Below, piece after piece: positions 33,459 through 42,416 of a DNA stretch of 64,000 bases. A program made the position numbers and the translations under genes. Each line of letters starts with the position of its first letter. The stretch's first letter is position 1. Source of the DNA: Thermodesulfovibrio sp. (GTDB lineage: Bacteria > Nitrospirota > Thermodesulfovibrionia > Thermodesulfovibrionales > UBA6898); the NCBI GenBank assembly GCA_013824615.1, contig PNOC01000004.1, positions 1-64,000 of the forward strand. Direction: 5' to 3'. The notes under the pieces were generated by a model. That model did no database searches, was not told the DNA's origin, and saw only the letters and a program-made list of their open reading frames with translations.

Positions 33459-34571
33459 ATGGCTCGAAGGCTATTACTGGCAGATGACAGCATAACCATC
33501 CAAAAGGTCGTTGAACTCGTATTAGCCGAAGAAGATTTCGAGATCAAGTCAGTAAGCAACGGCGAAGACGCACTGAATCTGATTGAAGCATTTAATCCGG
33601 ACATTGTTCTTGCTGATATTGAGATGCCTAAACTCAACGGCTATCAACTCTGCGAACGGATCAAGACAAATCCCCGGACTGCCGCGGTACCGGTAATTCT
33701 TCTGGCCGGTGCCTTTGAGCCGGTTGACAATGAGCTGTCTCGCACGGTAAGGGCAGACGATGTTGTGATCAAGCCCTTTGAGTCTCAGGAACTTATCAGC
33801 AAGATCAATGCTGTGCTCACCATGGGGGCAGCCACGGCCTTGGACGAGGAAGTCCTGGCCGAACCACTGGACGAGGCCCTGGACCTGGGCGACGAAATCG
33901 ACAATGCCATACAGCCGGAGACTGCTGAACTGGCGATTGAAGAAGACCTCTGGGCAATGGAGGACCTGACCGAAGTACCGGACGCCTTTGCAGCCGAGTC
34001 CCTGTCTGAAGAGGATACCTTTACGGCCGAGGCAGTTGAAGAGGTCCATCCTCAAGAAGCCCCAATTGCAGCTGCCGTTTTCCGGGCGGAACTGCCCGTA
34101 GAAGAACCTGTGCAGGCAGCCGCTGCCGCACCAGTGGCCCACGCTGCACCGCCCGTCTCAGCACCGGCACCTGCCGCAGGAGCTATCACCTGCGAAGCGG
34201 CTCTCCCGTCGAAAGCTGAACTGCTTGCCCTGATTGACAAGAAGGTGAGCGAACAGACCGCGAATCTGTTCCAGTCGCTTGACCGGACAATCAGTGAGAC
34301 CATGTCCCGGAAGATAGACGAGAGGCTTGACAAGAGCCTGGACCTGAAAGATGCCCTGCTGGCAGCGGTCACCCAGATGATGAAGGACTCCATAGAAAAG
34401 ATTCTCTGGGAGATGGCCCCGGAACTCGTTGAGAAGGTGACGAAAGAAACCATAAAAGTAGCATTTTCATCCATAACCAAAGAAGTCGAGAAAGTCCTCT
34501 GGGAGACCGTCCCCGAGTTGGCCAGTACCCTGATAAAAGAAGAGATCGAAAAGATCAAAGCATCCTCGTAA
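33459..34571 (+). CDS. Receiver protein with PopZ-like amphipathic C-terminal repeats
   Basis: A 370-residue protein. The receiver domain (residues 1-125) has the acidic pair LLLADDS, phospho-acceptor VLADIEMPKLNG and the late Lys in VVIKPFES. A long Ala/Glu/Pro-rich linker follows (about 130-250). The C-terminal helical region contains two copies of a motif: EKILWEMAPELVEKVTKETI and EKVLWETVPELASTLIKEEI. This recalls the C-terminal helices of PopZ-like or DUF2497 proteins and may drive oligomerisation or polar placement. No DNA-binding domain is present. It is upstream of valS with a terminator between, so it is probably monocistronic. Confidence 0.85.
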   Translation: MARRLLLADDSITIQKVVELVLAEEDFEIKSVSNGEDALNLIEAFNPDIVLADIEMPKLNGYQLCERIKTNPRTAAVPVILLAGAFEPVDNELSRTVRADDVVIKPFESQELISKINAVLTMGAATALDEEVLAEPLDEALDLGDEIDNAIQPETAELAIEEDLWAMEDLTEVPDAFAAESLSEEDTFTAEAVEEVHPQEAPIAAAVFRAELPVEEPVQAAAAAPVAHAAPPVSAPAPAAGAITCEAALPSKAELLALIDKKVSEQTANLFQSLDRTISETMSRKIDERLDKSLDLKDALLAAVTQMMKDSIEKILWEMAPELVEKVTKETIKVAFSSITKEVEKVLWETVPELASTLIKEEIEKIKASS

Positions 34572-34596
34572 AACACAGGAGAATTATCATAAGCGG

Positions 34597-34631
34597 CGGG
34601 GAAATGGCAGAGCCCATTCCCCGTCTTTTAT
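34597..34631 (+). terminator. Terminator after the receiver gene
   Basis: Hairpin CGGGGAAATGG/CCCATTCCCCG (34597-34623) followed by TCTTTTATT. Confidence 0.7.
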
Positions 34632-34646
34632 TGTTAAGACAAAACT

Positions 34647-37322
34647 ATGACAGAGTTAAGCAAAGGCTATAACCCCCAGGGAGTTGAAGAAAAGTGGTAT
34701 GACCACTGGCTGGCAGAAGGCCTTTTCAAGGCTGATCCGGAGTCTTCCGCAGAGCCGTTCAGCATAGTCATTCCGCCGCCTAACGTTACCGGTTCCCTGC
34801 ATATGGGCCACGCCCTGAATGCAACACTGCAGGATATCCTTGCACGCTGGAAGCGCATGTCCGGCTACTCGGTCCTCTGGGTGCCGGGGACCGACCACGC
34901 AGGCATTGCTACACAGAATGTCGTGGAACGCCAGTTATCTGCTGAAGGTATCGACCGGCACTGGCTGGGGCGGGAAGCTTTTATTGAGCGGGTTTGGAAA
35001 TGGAAGGCTGAATACGGCGGCAGGATAATCCATCAGCTGAAAAAGATGGGCAGTTCCTGCGACTGGTCGCGGGAACGGTTCACCCTCGACAGCGGTCTTT
35101 CACGGGCAGTGCTGGAGGTCTTTGTCAGTCTGTACGAGCAGGGGTTGATCTATCGCGACAACCGCCTGATCAACTGGTGTCCGCGCTGCCATACGGCACT
35201 TTCCGACATCGAGGTAGAACATGAGGATTTTGACGGACTGCTGACCTATATCCAGTACCCGCTGGAAGACGGAAGCGGCCACCTGGTCGTGGCAACCACC
35301 CGGCCGGAAACAATGCTGGGGGACACAGCCGTGGCGGTCAACCCTGAAGATGAACGCTACGCCGGATTCATAGGCAAGACCATTGTACTGCCCCTGAGCC
35401 AGCGGAGAATTCCTGTCATCGCAGACCCGGCCGTAGACCCTGAATTCGGCACCGGAGCCGTCAAGGTCACCCCGGCCCATGATTTCAATGATGAGGCCAT
35501 GGCAAGGAGGCAGACCCCGCATCTTCCCTTTATCAGCGTCATAGGCATGGACGGCAAGATGACCGATCTGGCAGAGGCACCCTATACCGGATTGGACCGG
35601 TACGACTGCAGGAAGATGGTCATCCGGGACCTGAAGGAACTCGGACTGCTGGTAAAGCAGGAAAAACACAGTCATGCCATCGGCCAGTGCTACCGTTGCA
35701 AGACGACTATAGAACCGCTCTCAACACTCCAGTGGTACGTAAAGATTAAACCTCTGGCAGAGGATGCCATCACCGCCGTAAGGGACGGCAGGATCTCGAT
35801 TGTTCCGGCGTCCTGGGAGAGCACCTATTTTTCGTGGATGGAGAATATCAATGACTGGTGCATCTCCCGCCAGATATGGTGGGGCCACAGAATCCCGGCC
35901 TGGTACTGTGACGCCTGCGGAGAACTTATCGTGGCACGGGAAACACCGACAGCCTGCACAAAATGCGGCGGCGCCTCCCTGCGTCAGGATGAAGATGTAC
36001 TGGACACCTGGTTTTCATCGGCACTCTGGCCCTTTTCGACCCTCGGCTGGCCTGACCAGACCGCCGAACTGTCCAAGTACTACCCGACCTCGGTCCTGGT
36101 GACAGGGTTTGACATCATTTTCTTCTGGGTGGCCAGAATGATCATGATGGGTCTGAAATTCAAGAAAGAAATACCGTTCAGCACCGTCTATATCCATGCA
36201 CTGGTGCGCGATGCCAGCGGGCAGAAGATGTCCAAGTCCAAGGGAAATGTTATCGATCCCCTGATCATGATCGAGAAATACGGCACTGATGCCTTCAGGT
36301 TTACGCTTACTGCTTTTGCCGCCCAGGGCAGGGACGTCAAATTTTCCGAGGAAAGGGTAGAAGGATACCGGCACTTCGTCAACAAGCTCTGGAACGCTTC
36401 ACGCTTCATTCTTTCAAACGCGGGGGACGCCCGGCTTCCCGAAGCGGTTTCTGCCGGCTCCCTGGATATCGGCAGCAGGTGGATCCTCAGCAGGCTTGCA
36501 GCAACAGCCGGGGAGATCAGCAAAGCTCTGGAAGATTACCGTTTCAACGACGCTGCGGGCAGCCTGTATCATTTCATCTGGCACGAACTTTGTGACTGGT
36601 ATATTGAAATGATTAAACCGGTGCTCTACGGTGAGTCAGAGGAGAAGGCAGCAGTGCAGGAATGTCTGCTGTATATCCTGGACAACACCCTGCGGCTGCT
36701 TCATCCGTTTATGCCTTTCGTGACCGAGGAAATCTGGCAGAGCATACCGGTAAGTCAGGAGAGAGGCCGCAGTATCATGATTGCTGCTTATCCGAAAGCC
36801 CTCCTGCGGGATGAGGCTGCAGAGTCGGAAATGGAGGTCATCATGGAAACAGTCATGGGGATACGGACCATCCGGGGGGAGCTCAACGTCTCTCCCGCTC
36901 TTGAACTCAAGGCCGCGGTCAGGACGCAGTCAGCAGCGGCAGAGGATATCATCAGCCGAAACCTTTCCTTCATCAGGAAACTCGCCAGGGCAGACATTAT
37001 CGAAATAGGAAGCGGGGTAGCAAAACCGCGCGGATCTGCCGCAGCGATCAGAACATTTGCCGAGATCTACGTTCCCCTGGAAGGACTTCTGGATCTTAAG
37101 GCAGAGATTGAACGGCTTAGAAAAGAAATGGAAAAACTGGATGAAACCATCGTTTTTTTGAACAAGAAACTCCTGAATGAGGATTTTTTAAAACGGGCCC
37201 CGAAAGACATCGTGCTGAAAGAAAAAGAAAAATGCGACGAGTGCCTCAGAAAAAAGGAGCGCATACAGGATAACATTCAGAAACTTTATGAAGCAGGGGG
37301 TAACGAACATGGAAAAGACTGA
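34647..37322 (+). CDS. valS: Valyl-tRNA synthetase
   Basis: An 891-residue class Ia synthetase charging tRNA-Val. The HIGH-like motif is GSLHMGHALNATLQD near residue 50 and KMSKSKGNVIDP is near residue 527. The editing domain contains VVATTRPETMLGDTAVAV. Zinc-like CDACGELIV and CTKCGGAS pairs are in the core. The C-terminal coiled coil (about 815-885) is the ValS tRNA-binding arm. It overlaps the next gene by 14 nt and leads the run to nadC. Confidence 0.97.
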   Translation: MTELSKGYNPQGVEEKWYDHWLAEGLFKADPESSAEPFSIVIPPPNVTGSLHMGHALNATLQDILARWKRMSGYSVLWVPGTDHAGIATQNVVERQLSAEGIDRHWLGREAFIERVWKWKAEYGGRIIHQLKKMGSSCDWSRERFTLDSGLSRAVLEVFVSLYEQGLIYRDNRLINWCPRCHTALSDIEVEHEDFDGLLTYIQYPLEDGSGHLVVATTRPETMLGDTAVAVNPEDERYAGFIGKTIVLPLSQRRIPVIADPAVDPEFGTGAVKVTPAHDFNDEAMARRQTPHLPFISVIGMDGKMTDLAEAPYTGLDRYDCRKMVIRDLKELGLLVKQEKHSHAIGQCYRCKTTIEPLSTLQWYVKIKPLAEDAITAVRDGRISIVPASWESTYFSWMENINDWCISRQIWWGHRIPAWYCDACGELIVARETPTACTKCGGASLRQDEDVLDTWFSSALWPFSTLGWPDQTAELSKYYPTSVLVTGFDIIFFWVARMIMMGLKFKKEIPFSTVYIHALVRDASGQKMSKSKGNVIDPLIMIEKYGTDAFRFTLTAFAAQGRDVKFSEERVEGYRHFVNKLWNASRFILSNAGDARLPEAVSAGSLDIGSRWILSRLAATAGEISKALEDYRFNDAAGSLYHFIWHELCDWYIEMIKPVLYGESEEKAAVQECLLYILDNTLRLLHPFMPFVTEEIWQSIPVSQERGRSIMIAAYPKALLRDEAAESEMEVIMETVMGIRTIRGELNVSPALELKAAVRTQSAAAEDIISRNLSFIRKLARADIIEIGSGVAKPRGSAAAIRTFAEIYVPLEGLLDLKAEIERLRKEMEKLDETIVFLNKKLLNEDFLKRAPKDIVLKEKEKCDECLRKKERIQDNIQKLYEAGGNEHGKD

Positions 37323-37791
37323 ACAGGTACTGCAGGGAAAAGATCTGGATATTATCGAGGGTGAGTACGTCCGGATCAGCCAGAGCAAGGTCAGAAATGT
37401 GGAAGGCAGCCATGTCGAGATGCAGCAGGTGGCAGCACTCAGCATCGACGGAGAGAAGGTCGAGGCAGCCCAGTCTGCAGCGCTGCTGCTCCACGGGGAG
37501 AGTGTTTCGCTGCATCAGAGCGTTGCAGGGGCATCGGTCAGCAACAGCACCACGCTTAACTATTCCTGCACCTCACTGTCCCTGTCGAAGGGCGAAACGA
37601 GCCTCAACAGCAGTGCTGCGGGGATTATTGCCTCAGGGACGATCAGAGCTGAAAACAGCGCGTCACTGCTGCTCCTCGCCAACCGGGTTGAGGGAGATGT
37701 CGCCACCCTGCTCGACTGGAAATCCGCACTTGCTCTCGGGGCTGTGCTGGGTGGAATATTTGGGGTCTTCTCCCTTCTCAAAAGGAAATAG
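37309..37791 (+). CDS. Bactofilin-like repeat protein with C-terminal TM anchor
   Basis: A 160-residue protein with a regular repeat: GEYVRISQSKVRNVEGSHVE, MQQVAALSIDGEKVEAAQSA, ALLLHGESVSLHQSV and so on. Gly/Ser turns separated by short hydrophobic strands suggest a beta-solenoid. It ends with a TM helix, SALALGAVLGGIFGVFSLL, and KRK. It resembles polymer-forming bactofilin-type folds but lacks a recognised signature. I chose ATG 37309 because a GGGGGT site lies nine bases upstream. It overlaps the valS end by 14 nt, and nadC follows 2 nt later. Confidence 0.75.
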   Translation: MEKTEQVLQGKDLDIIEGEYVRISQSKVRNVEGSHVEMQQVAALSIDGEKVEAAQSAALLLHGESVSLHQSVAGASVSNSTTLNYSCTSLSLSKGETSLNSSAAGIIASGTIRAENSASLLLLANRVEGDVATLLDWKSALALGAVLGGIFGVFSLLKRK

Positions 37792-37793
37792 CA

Positions 37794-38627
37794 GTGGATA
37801 TTCCCGCGAGCGTCAGCGAACTCATTCGTCATGCGCTGGAAGAGGACATAGGACATGGGGATATCACCACCTCGCTTATCGTGCCGCCTGACAATACCTC
37901 ACGGGCGCTGTATATTGCGAAGGGAAGTTTTGTGTTGGCGGGCCTTCCGTTTGCACGCGAGGTCTTCAGCCTCCTGGATCCTGAAACCCGGTTTACTGCT
38001 TTTTATCACGACGGCGCAAAGGTTTCTCGGGGTGATGTGCTCGGGGAAGTCTCAGGAAAAACCAGGATTCTCCTGGCCGGTGAACGGGTCAGCCTGAATC
38101 TCCTCCAGCGGCTCTCCGGCATCGCCTCGCTGACCAGTCAGTTTGTGGATCTGGTAAGGGGCACCAAGGCCCGTATTGTTGATACAAGAAAAACCACGCC
38201 CGGCCTGAGATTTATGGAAAAATATGCAGTCAAAATGGGCGGAGGACTGAACCACCGGTTCGGTCTCTTTGACGGAATTCTGATCAAGGACAACCATATC
38301 GAAGAGGTTGGCAGCATTACGGACGCTATTTCCCTGGCAAAAGCAGGCCATCATCTCACCAAGATTGAGGTGGAAGTGGAAAATCTCAAGGACCTTCAGG
38401 AAGCGATTGAGGCCGGCGCTGATATAATCATGCTCGACAATATGCCGCCGCAGGACATGGCTGAAGCAGTGAAGCTTGCCGGCGGCAGAGTAACCATAGA
38501 AGCGTCCGGCAACATGAGTCTGTCAAATATAAAAGAGGTGGCAGACACCGGGGTAGACCTTATTTCAGTCGGGGCCCTGACACATTCTGCGGCAGCTGCA
38601 GACATCAGTATGAAGATTGTCAAGTAA
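37794..38627 (+). CDS. nadC: Quinolinate phosphoribosyltransferase (decarboxylating)
   Basis: A 277-residue enzyme converting quinolinate and PRPP to nicotinate mononucleotide in de novo NAD synthesis. The N-terminal part contains ALEEDIGHGDITTSL. The barrel shows VDTRKTTPGLRFMEKYAVKM, GGGLNHRFGLFDGILIKDNH and the later ADIIMLDNMPPQDM, with GRVTIEASGNMSLSNI. The GTG start follows AAGGAAAT. nadA and nadB are not in the window. It begins 2 nt after the repeat protein gene. Confidence 0.96.
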   Translation: MDIPASVSELIRHALEEDIGHGDITTSLIVPPDNTSRALYIAKGSFVLAGLPFAREVFSLLDPETRFTAFYHDGAKVSRGDVLGEVSGKTRILLAGERVSLNLLQRLSGIASLTSQFVDLVRGTKARIVDTRKTTPGLRFMEKYAVKMGGGLNHRFGLFDGILIKDNHIEEVGSITDAISLAKAGHHLTKIEVEVENLKDLQEAIEAGADIIMLDNMPPQDMAEAVKLAGGRVTIEASGNMSLSNIKEVADTGVDLISVGALTHSAAAADISMKIVK

Positions 38628-38762
38628 GTTTTATATATAATTCTGAAACAGAAACAGACGCGTATGCTGCCGGTCAATTCGCCAGTCCGGAACCTCTCCC
38701 GGCCGGGGCAGCCGACCAGGGAATTTTTTCCGGATCAGATGATCTGATATACTATAGCGGTT

Positions 38763-39041
38763 ATGAATATCGTCAGAGCTCATCTCCTGATCGAGGGCAG
38801 GGTTCAGGGTGTATTCTACCGGGCCTTCACCAGAGATGTTGCCCTGAAACTCCACCTGCAGGGATGGGTCAGAAATACGCCTGACGGAAGAGTTGAAGCG
38901 GTTATTGAAGGCAGCAGGGAACGTGTTGAACAAGCAGTAGAAGAATGCCGCCGGGGGCCCGTTGGGTCAGCGGTAAAGGGAATGAGCATTTCGTGGGATG
39001 AAAGCCCCGAGGGCCATTCAGATTTCGAGATCCGCTACTGA
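38763..39041 (+). CDS. acyP: Acylphosphatase
   Basis: A 92-residue alpha/beta enzyme that hydrolyses acyl phosphates such as carbamoyl phosphate. GRVQGVFYRAFTRDVA holds the phosphate-binding loop with catalytic Arg, and GWVRNTPDGRVEAVIEG supplies the catalytic Asn. There is no strong ribosome site. The leader is short: TATACT lies 9 nt upstream, and a small inverted repeat ATCAGA-TGA-TCTGAT just before it may be an operator. It is followed 2 nt later by the MshEN gene. Confidence 0.93.
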   Translation: MNIVRAHLLIEGRVQGVFYRAFTRDVALKLHLQGWVRNTPDGRVEAVIEGSRERVEQAVEECRRGPVGSAVKGMSISWDESPEGHSDFEIRY

Positions 39042-39043
39042 AT

Positions 39044-39703
39044 ATGAAAAACAGAAAAAAACTGGGTGAAATGCTGGTGGAGGCAGGGGTCATCGATGAC
39101 TTCCAGTTGAGAGCCGCCTTGTCCTATCAAAGTGAGTGGGGCGGCAGGCTCGGCTCCATACTTATCAAGAAAGGCATCCTGTCGGAAAGAGAACTGCTCT
39201 CTGCTATTGTCGAGCAGTATGGCGTCGAAAGCGTATCGCTTGACGCCATAGAAAAACCGCCGGATGAAGTGATGAAACTCGTCAGGGTGGACACTGCAAA
39301 GAAATTCGACATATTCCCCCTTTCCTTCGACGGCAAAACGCTGGTTACGGCCATGGCTGACCCGACTGACCTTAAGACCATTGACGATATCAGTTTCATG
39401 CTGGGGGTAAGAATTAAGCCGGTGCTGGCACTGGAGTCAGAAATATCAAGGGCCATAGGCATACATTACGAAGGCCGCAGTCCCGGCGAATGGCGCCCCG
39501 AGACGCGAACCGTGCATCAGTCAGGAGACCGCCAACAGCCGATCATGACGGCACAGGAAAACCTTCCGAAGCCTGAATTCTCTACCCGCCAGGCAGTGGA
39601 GGGGCTCATTGATCTCCTTATTGATAAAGGGCTCATATCAAAAGAGGAACTGATCCGGAAAATCGTCCTCAAGGGCACTCCTCATATCCGCATCGGTGAT
39701 TAA
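39044..39703 (+). CDS. Stand-alone MshEN (T2SSE_N) c-di-GMP-type protein
   Basis: A 219-residue protein with two consecutive copies of the MshEN c-di-GMP motif: KLGEMLVEAGVIDDFQLRAA then LSYQ, and RLGSILIKKGILSERELLSA then IVEQ. Both fit the [RK]LGxxLxxxG-x5-LxxAx3Q pattern. A T2SSE_N-like domain follows to about residue 150, then a linker and a short helical tail resembling part of another motif (KGLISKEELIRKI). There is no ATPase domain, so it is not a type II/IV secretion motor. It probably acts as a c-di-GMP receptor that regulates partners. The stop overlaps the bioB GTG start by 8 nt. Confidence 0.87.
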   Translation: MKNRKKLGEMLVEAGVIDDFQLRAALSYQSEWGGRLGSILIKKGILSERELLSAIVEQYGVESVSLDAIEKPPDEVMKLVRVDTAKKFDIFPLSFDGKTLVTAMADPTDLKTIDDISFMLGVRIKPVLALESEISRAIGIHYEGRSPGEWRPETRTVHQSGDRQQPIMTAQENLPKPEFSTRQAVEGLIDLLIDKGLISKEELIRKIVLKGTPHIRIGD

Positions 39704-40721
39704 AGCAGAGACTTCCTGCCAGCCCCAAACCCGGACCTCTGCCTCTGCCGTTGTTCTCTTGAGCAAAGTCCAGGAGACGGTCCTCTCGGGCCAAAGTATA
39801 ACCAGGGAAGAGGCCAGCATGCTCGCAGCCCTGCCGGCGGAAGACAGCCCTGAGCTCTTTGCTGCAGCCAACAGAATCCGCTCGCACTTCCGCCATGACC
39901 AGGTTGATCTCTGTTCCATCATTAATGCCAAGTCCGGTGCCTGCTCCGAAGACTGTTCCTTCTGTGCCCAGTCGGCCAGGAGTTCCGCAGAGATCAGCAG
40001 GTATTCCCTCATCGGCCCTGCTCAGGTACTGCAGGCTGCTGAACTGGCCAGAGAAGGCGGGGCCCGCCGTTTCTGCATCGTCACCAGCGGAAAACGGGTC
40101 TCTCCAAAAGAAGTCAATACCATTGCTGCGATGATAGCCGCCGTCCGTGCACAGAGTCTGCTGCCCTGTGCAACACTGGGACTTTTGACCGGTCCGGATC
40201 TCAGTCTTCTTAAGAATGCAGGTTTGCATCGGTATCACAATAATCTCGAAACCTCCAAAAGGTTTTTCCCGAATATATGTACCACGCATACCTGGGAGGA
40301 GAAGGCCGATACTCTCAGGGCAGCGAGAAATGCCGGTCTGTCCGTCTGCTCCGGGGGGATCTTCGGGCTGGGAGAAACCTGGGACGACAGGATAGATCTG
40401 GCCTTTTCCCTGAAAGAGCTTTCTCCTGATTCCGTGCCGATCAACTTTCTGACACCGATTGCCGGGACCCTGCTGGGAAAACAGATGCCTCTTACTCCAC
40501 TTGAAGCATTGAAGATTATCAGCCTTTACCGGCTCATTCTTCCGGAGAAGGAGATCAGGGTCTGCGGCGGCAGGCTTCAAACGCTCGGGGAATTGCATGC
40601 CTTTATTTTTTTTGCGGGTGCAGACGGCCTGTTGACCGGCAACTATCTTACAACCCTCGGCCGAAGCTTTGAGGATGATCGGCGACTGATCGGCCACTGC
40701 GGCCTGAAGGCACTCCCGTAG
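39696..40721 (+). CDS. bioB: Biotin synthase
   Basis: A 341-residue radical SAM enzyme inserting sulfur into dethiobiotin. CSEDCSFCAQSA holds the three Cys ligands of the 4Fe-4S cluster, and RVCGGR provides the arginine ligand of the 2Fe-2S cluster. VPINFLTPIAGTLL is family-typical. The start is GTG 39696, overlapping the previous gene; no ribosome site is strong. It precedes bioW by 2 nt, indicating pimelate-based biotin synthesis. bioF, bioA and bioD are not in the window. Confidence 0.96.
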   Translation: MIKAETSCQPQTRTSASAVVLLSKVQETVLSGQSITREEASMLAALPAEDSPELFAAANRIRSHFRHDQVDLCSIINAKSGACSEDCSFCAQSARSSAEISRYSLIGPAQVLQAAELAREGGARRFCIVTSGKRVSPKEVNTIAAMIAAVRAQSLLPCATLGLLTGPDLSLLKNAGLHRYHNNLETSKRFFPNICTTHTWEEKADTLRAARNAGLSVCSGGIFGLGETWDDRIDLAFSLKELSPDSVPINFLTPIAGTLLGKQMPLTPLEALKIISLYRLILPEKEIRVCGGRLQTLGELHAFIFFAGADGLLTGNYLTTLGRSFEDDRRLIGHCGLKALP

Positions 40722-40723
40722 CC

Positions 40724-41560
40724 ATGCTCTACAGTGTGCGTATGAGGGCCTCGCAAAAATCACCGTCACCCGGCAAGGGGCAAGCAAATAAAGAAAGATC
40801 GCCAGGGATTCATATATCCGGGGCTGAGGGCCTCTACGGGAAAGCCGAAATAGGTGACGCTGTTGACCGCTATATAAAAAGAGCACTGGAACATCCAAGA
40901 GGCGACCCCGACCGCATCTCTCTGACCGTTGAAAAAGTCAGTCACCGGCCCAGGCAGATTACCTCTCTTGCGCTCAGGACCGCTGACACGGCAACCGTCA
41001 GGCAGGCACAGACCTTTGTGCAGGACATGCTGCGGAGCCTGCTGATATCAGCTGCAGCCATTGACAGGGCCTTCGAACTGCTCAGCAGCTCCAATACTAT
41101 GCGCGGAGCCGCTCTCCTGGATGCTGCATCGGGCAAAAGGCTTGAACCTGACCAGGAGAGGGGCATCCGGGTTTCGAGACTCGGCCTCAGCAGGACTGCC
41201 GAAACAGAACTGCAAAAGCGGCTGGCCCGCCTTAGGCTGAATACCGGCACGGTGAGGGAAGCGGTAGTCCTGGCATCCAAGGTCGCCTCATGCAGGCCAG
41301 TCCTTGCCGAACTTTGCATTTCGGACGACCCTGATTATACAACCGGATACATTGCCTCAAGAAGCTTCGGATACATTCGGATTCCTTATGTGAAAAAAAA
41401 GCGTTCGCGTAGCGGGGGGCGGATATTTTTTATGCGTGGGGAATATAACCTGGGCAGAATTATAGCCTATCTCGAAAAAACCCCGGTGCTCATCAGCACC
41501 GTAGCTCTCTGCAGCGGCATCTCCACAACGGATGAACTCCTCGGTCATCGTAATCTATAA
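40724..41560 (+). CDS. bioW: 6-carboxyhexanoate-CoA ligase (pimeloyl-CoA synthetase)
   Basis: A 278-residue BioW enzyme that activates pimelate with ATP and CoA. The N-terminus MLYSVRMRAS and the later HISGAEGLYG match BioW, but an extra Lys/Ser/Pro-rich stretch of about 18 residues separates them. Other family signs are IKRALEHPRGDPDRISLTVE, TMRGAALLDAASGKRLEPD and the C-terminal RIFFMRGEYNLG. It is directly after bioB. The stop overlaps the diacylglycerol kinase gene by 29 nt. Confidence 0.9.
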   Translation: MLYSVRMRASQKSPSPGKGQANKERSPGIHISGAEGLYGKAEIGDAVDRYIKRALEHPRGDPDRISLTVEKVSHRPRQITSLALRTADTATVRQAQTFVQDMLRSLLISAAAIDRAFELLSSSNTMRGAALLDAASGKRLEPDQERGIRVSRLGLSRTAETELQKRLARLRLNTGTVREAVVLASKVASCRPVLAELCISDDPDYTTGYIASRSFGYIRIPYVKKKRSRSGGRIFFMRGEYNLGRIIAYLEKTPVLISTVALCSGISTTDELLGHRNL

Positions 41561-42416
41561 TCCCACTGCCCGCAGGGCTTCAGGGAAAACCATCAAGGCT
41601 GCCTCTGCATTTTTTGAAAGACAGGGTTATGCAACAGAGATCCTGTGCACCGGGAGCAGAGGGGAAGCAGAAGCTTTTGCACGCCGGGCTGTACTGAAAA
41701 AACCGCATCTGATCATCGCCGCAGGCGGGGACGGAACGATCAATGAAGTGATCAATGGCATGGCCTTTTCAGGCGTTTCACTCGGCATCCTGCCACTTGG
41801 CACCACCAATGTCCTGGCCCGGGAGATATACCCGAAGCGGGATTTGATAACTATACTCCATACCCTCATCACCAGCCAATCACGCCCAATCTCTCTCGGC
41901 AGGATCACGTGCCTGAGTAAGGGCGTTTTTCAGACACGTTACTTCTGCCTGATGGCAGGAGTGGGGTTCGACGGCCAGGCAGTCCGGGACGTTAATCTTA
42001 AACTGAAGAAACGTACCGGGCCGGGGGCCTACATCCTCAGCGGACTGCACACCCTGCTGTCCTACGCACCACATGAGCTTACTATCTCACTCGATGGCCA
42101 AACGGTCTGCGGGTATGCGGCGATCATCGGCAATATCTCGCGGTATGGCGGAGACTTCAAAATAACACCTGATGCGCGAATTGAAGAGACCTCTCTTTAT
42201 GTCTGTATCTTCCAGGGGAAGAAACGGAGCGATCTGCTGAGGTACGTCGGCCTGATGCCCTTCGGCAGGCATATCAGAGCGCGGGATGTTCTCTACCGCC
42301 GGGTCGAAGAGATAGTCATATGCGGAGCAGCTCCTGTTCAGATAGACGGCGATTACTTATGCGAAACGCCTGCCACCATCACCGTCGTCCGAAACGCCAT
42401 CAGACTGGTCTGTTAA
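41532..42416 (+). CDS. Diacylglycerol/lipid kinase (DagK_cat family)
   Basis: A 294-residue lipid kinase. The ATP-binding motif is AAGGDGTINEVINGMA, with the downstream LGTTNVLARE, typical of DgkB/YegS-type enzymes that phosphorylate diacylglycerol or sphingoid-like bases. The N-terminal strand is SSVIVIYNPTARRASGK. It overlaps bioW by 29 nt, so it is likely co-transcribed with biotin genes though functionally distinct. It runs tail to tail into mnmA, overlapping by 17 nt. The substrate is unassigned. Confidence 0.92.
   Translation: MNSSVIVIYNPTARRASGKTIKAASAFFERQGYATEILCTGSRGEAEAFARRAVLKKPHLIIAAGGDGTINEVINGMAFSGVSLGILPLGTTNVLAREIYPKRDLITILHTLITSQSRPISLGRITCLSKGVFQTRYFCLMAGVGFDGQAVRDVNLKLKKRTGPGAYILSGLHTLLSYAPHELTISLDGQTVCGYAAIIGNISRYGGDFKITPDARIEETSLYVCIFQGKKRSDLLRYVGLMPFGRHIRARDVLYRRVEEIVICGAAPVQIDGDYLCETPATITVVRNAIRLVC

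Noticed and set aside
39669-40898. A 409-codon frame on the minus strand
   Set aside because: It is antisense to bioB, which has all cluster ligands on the plus strand.
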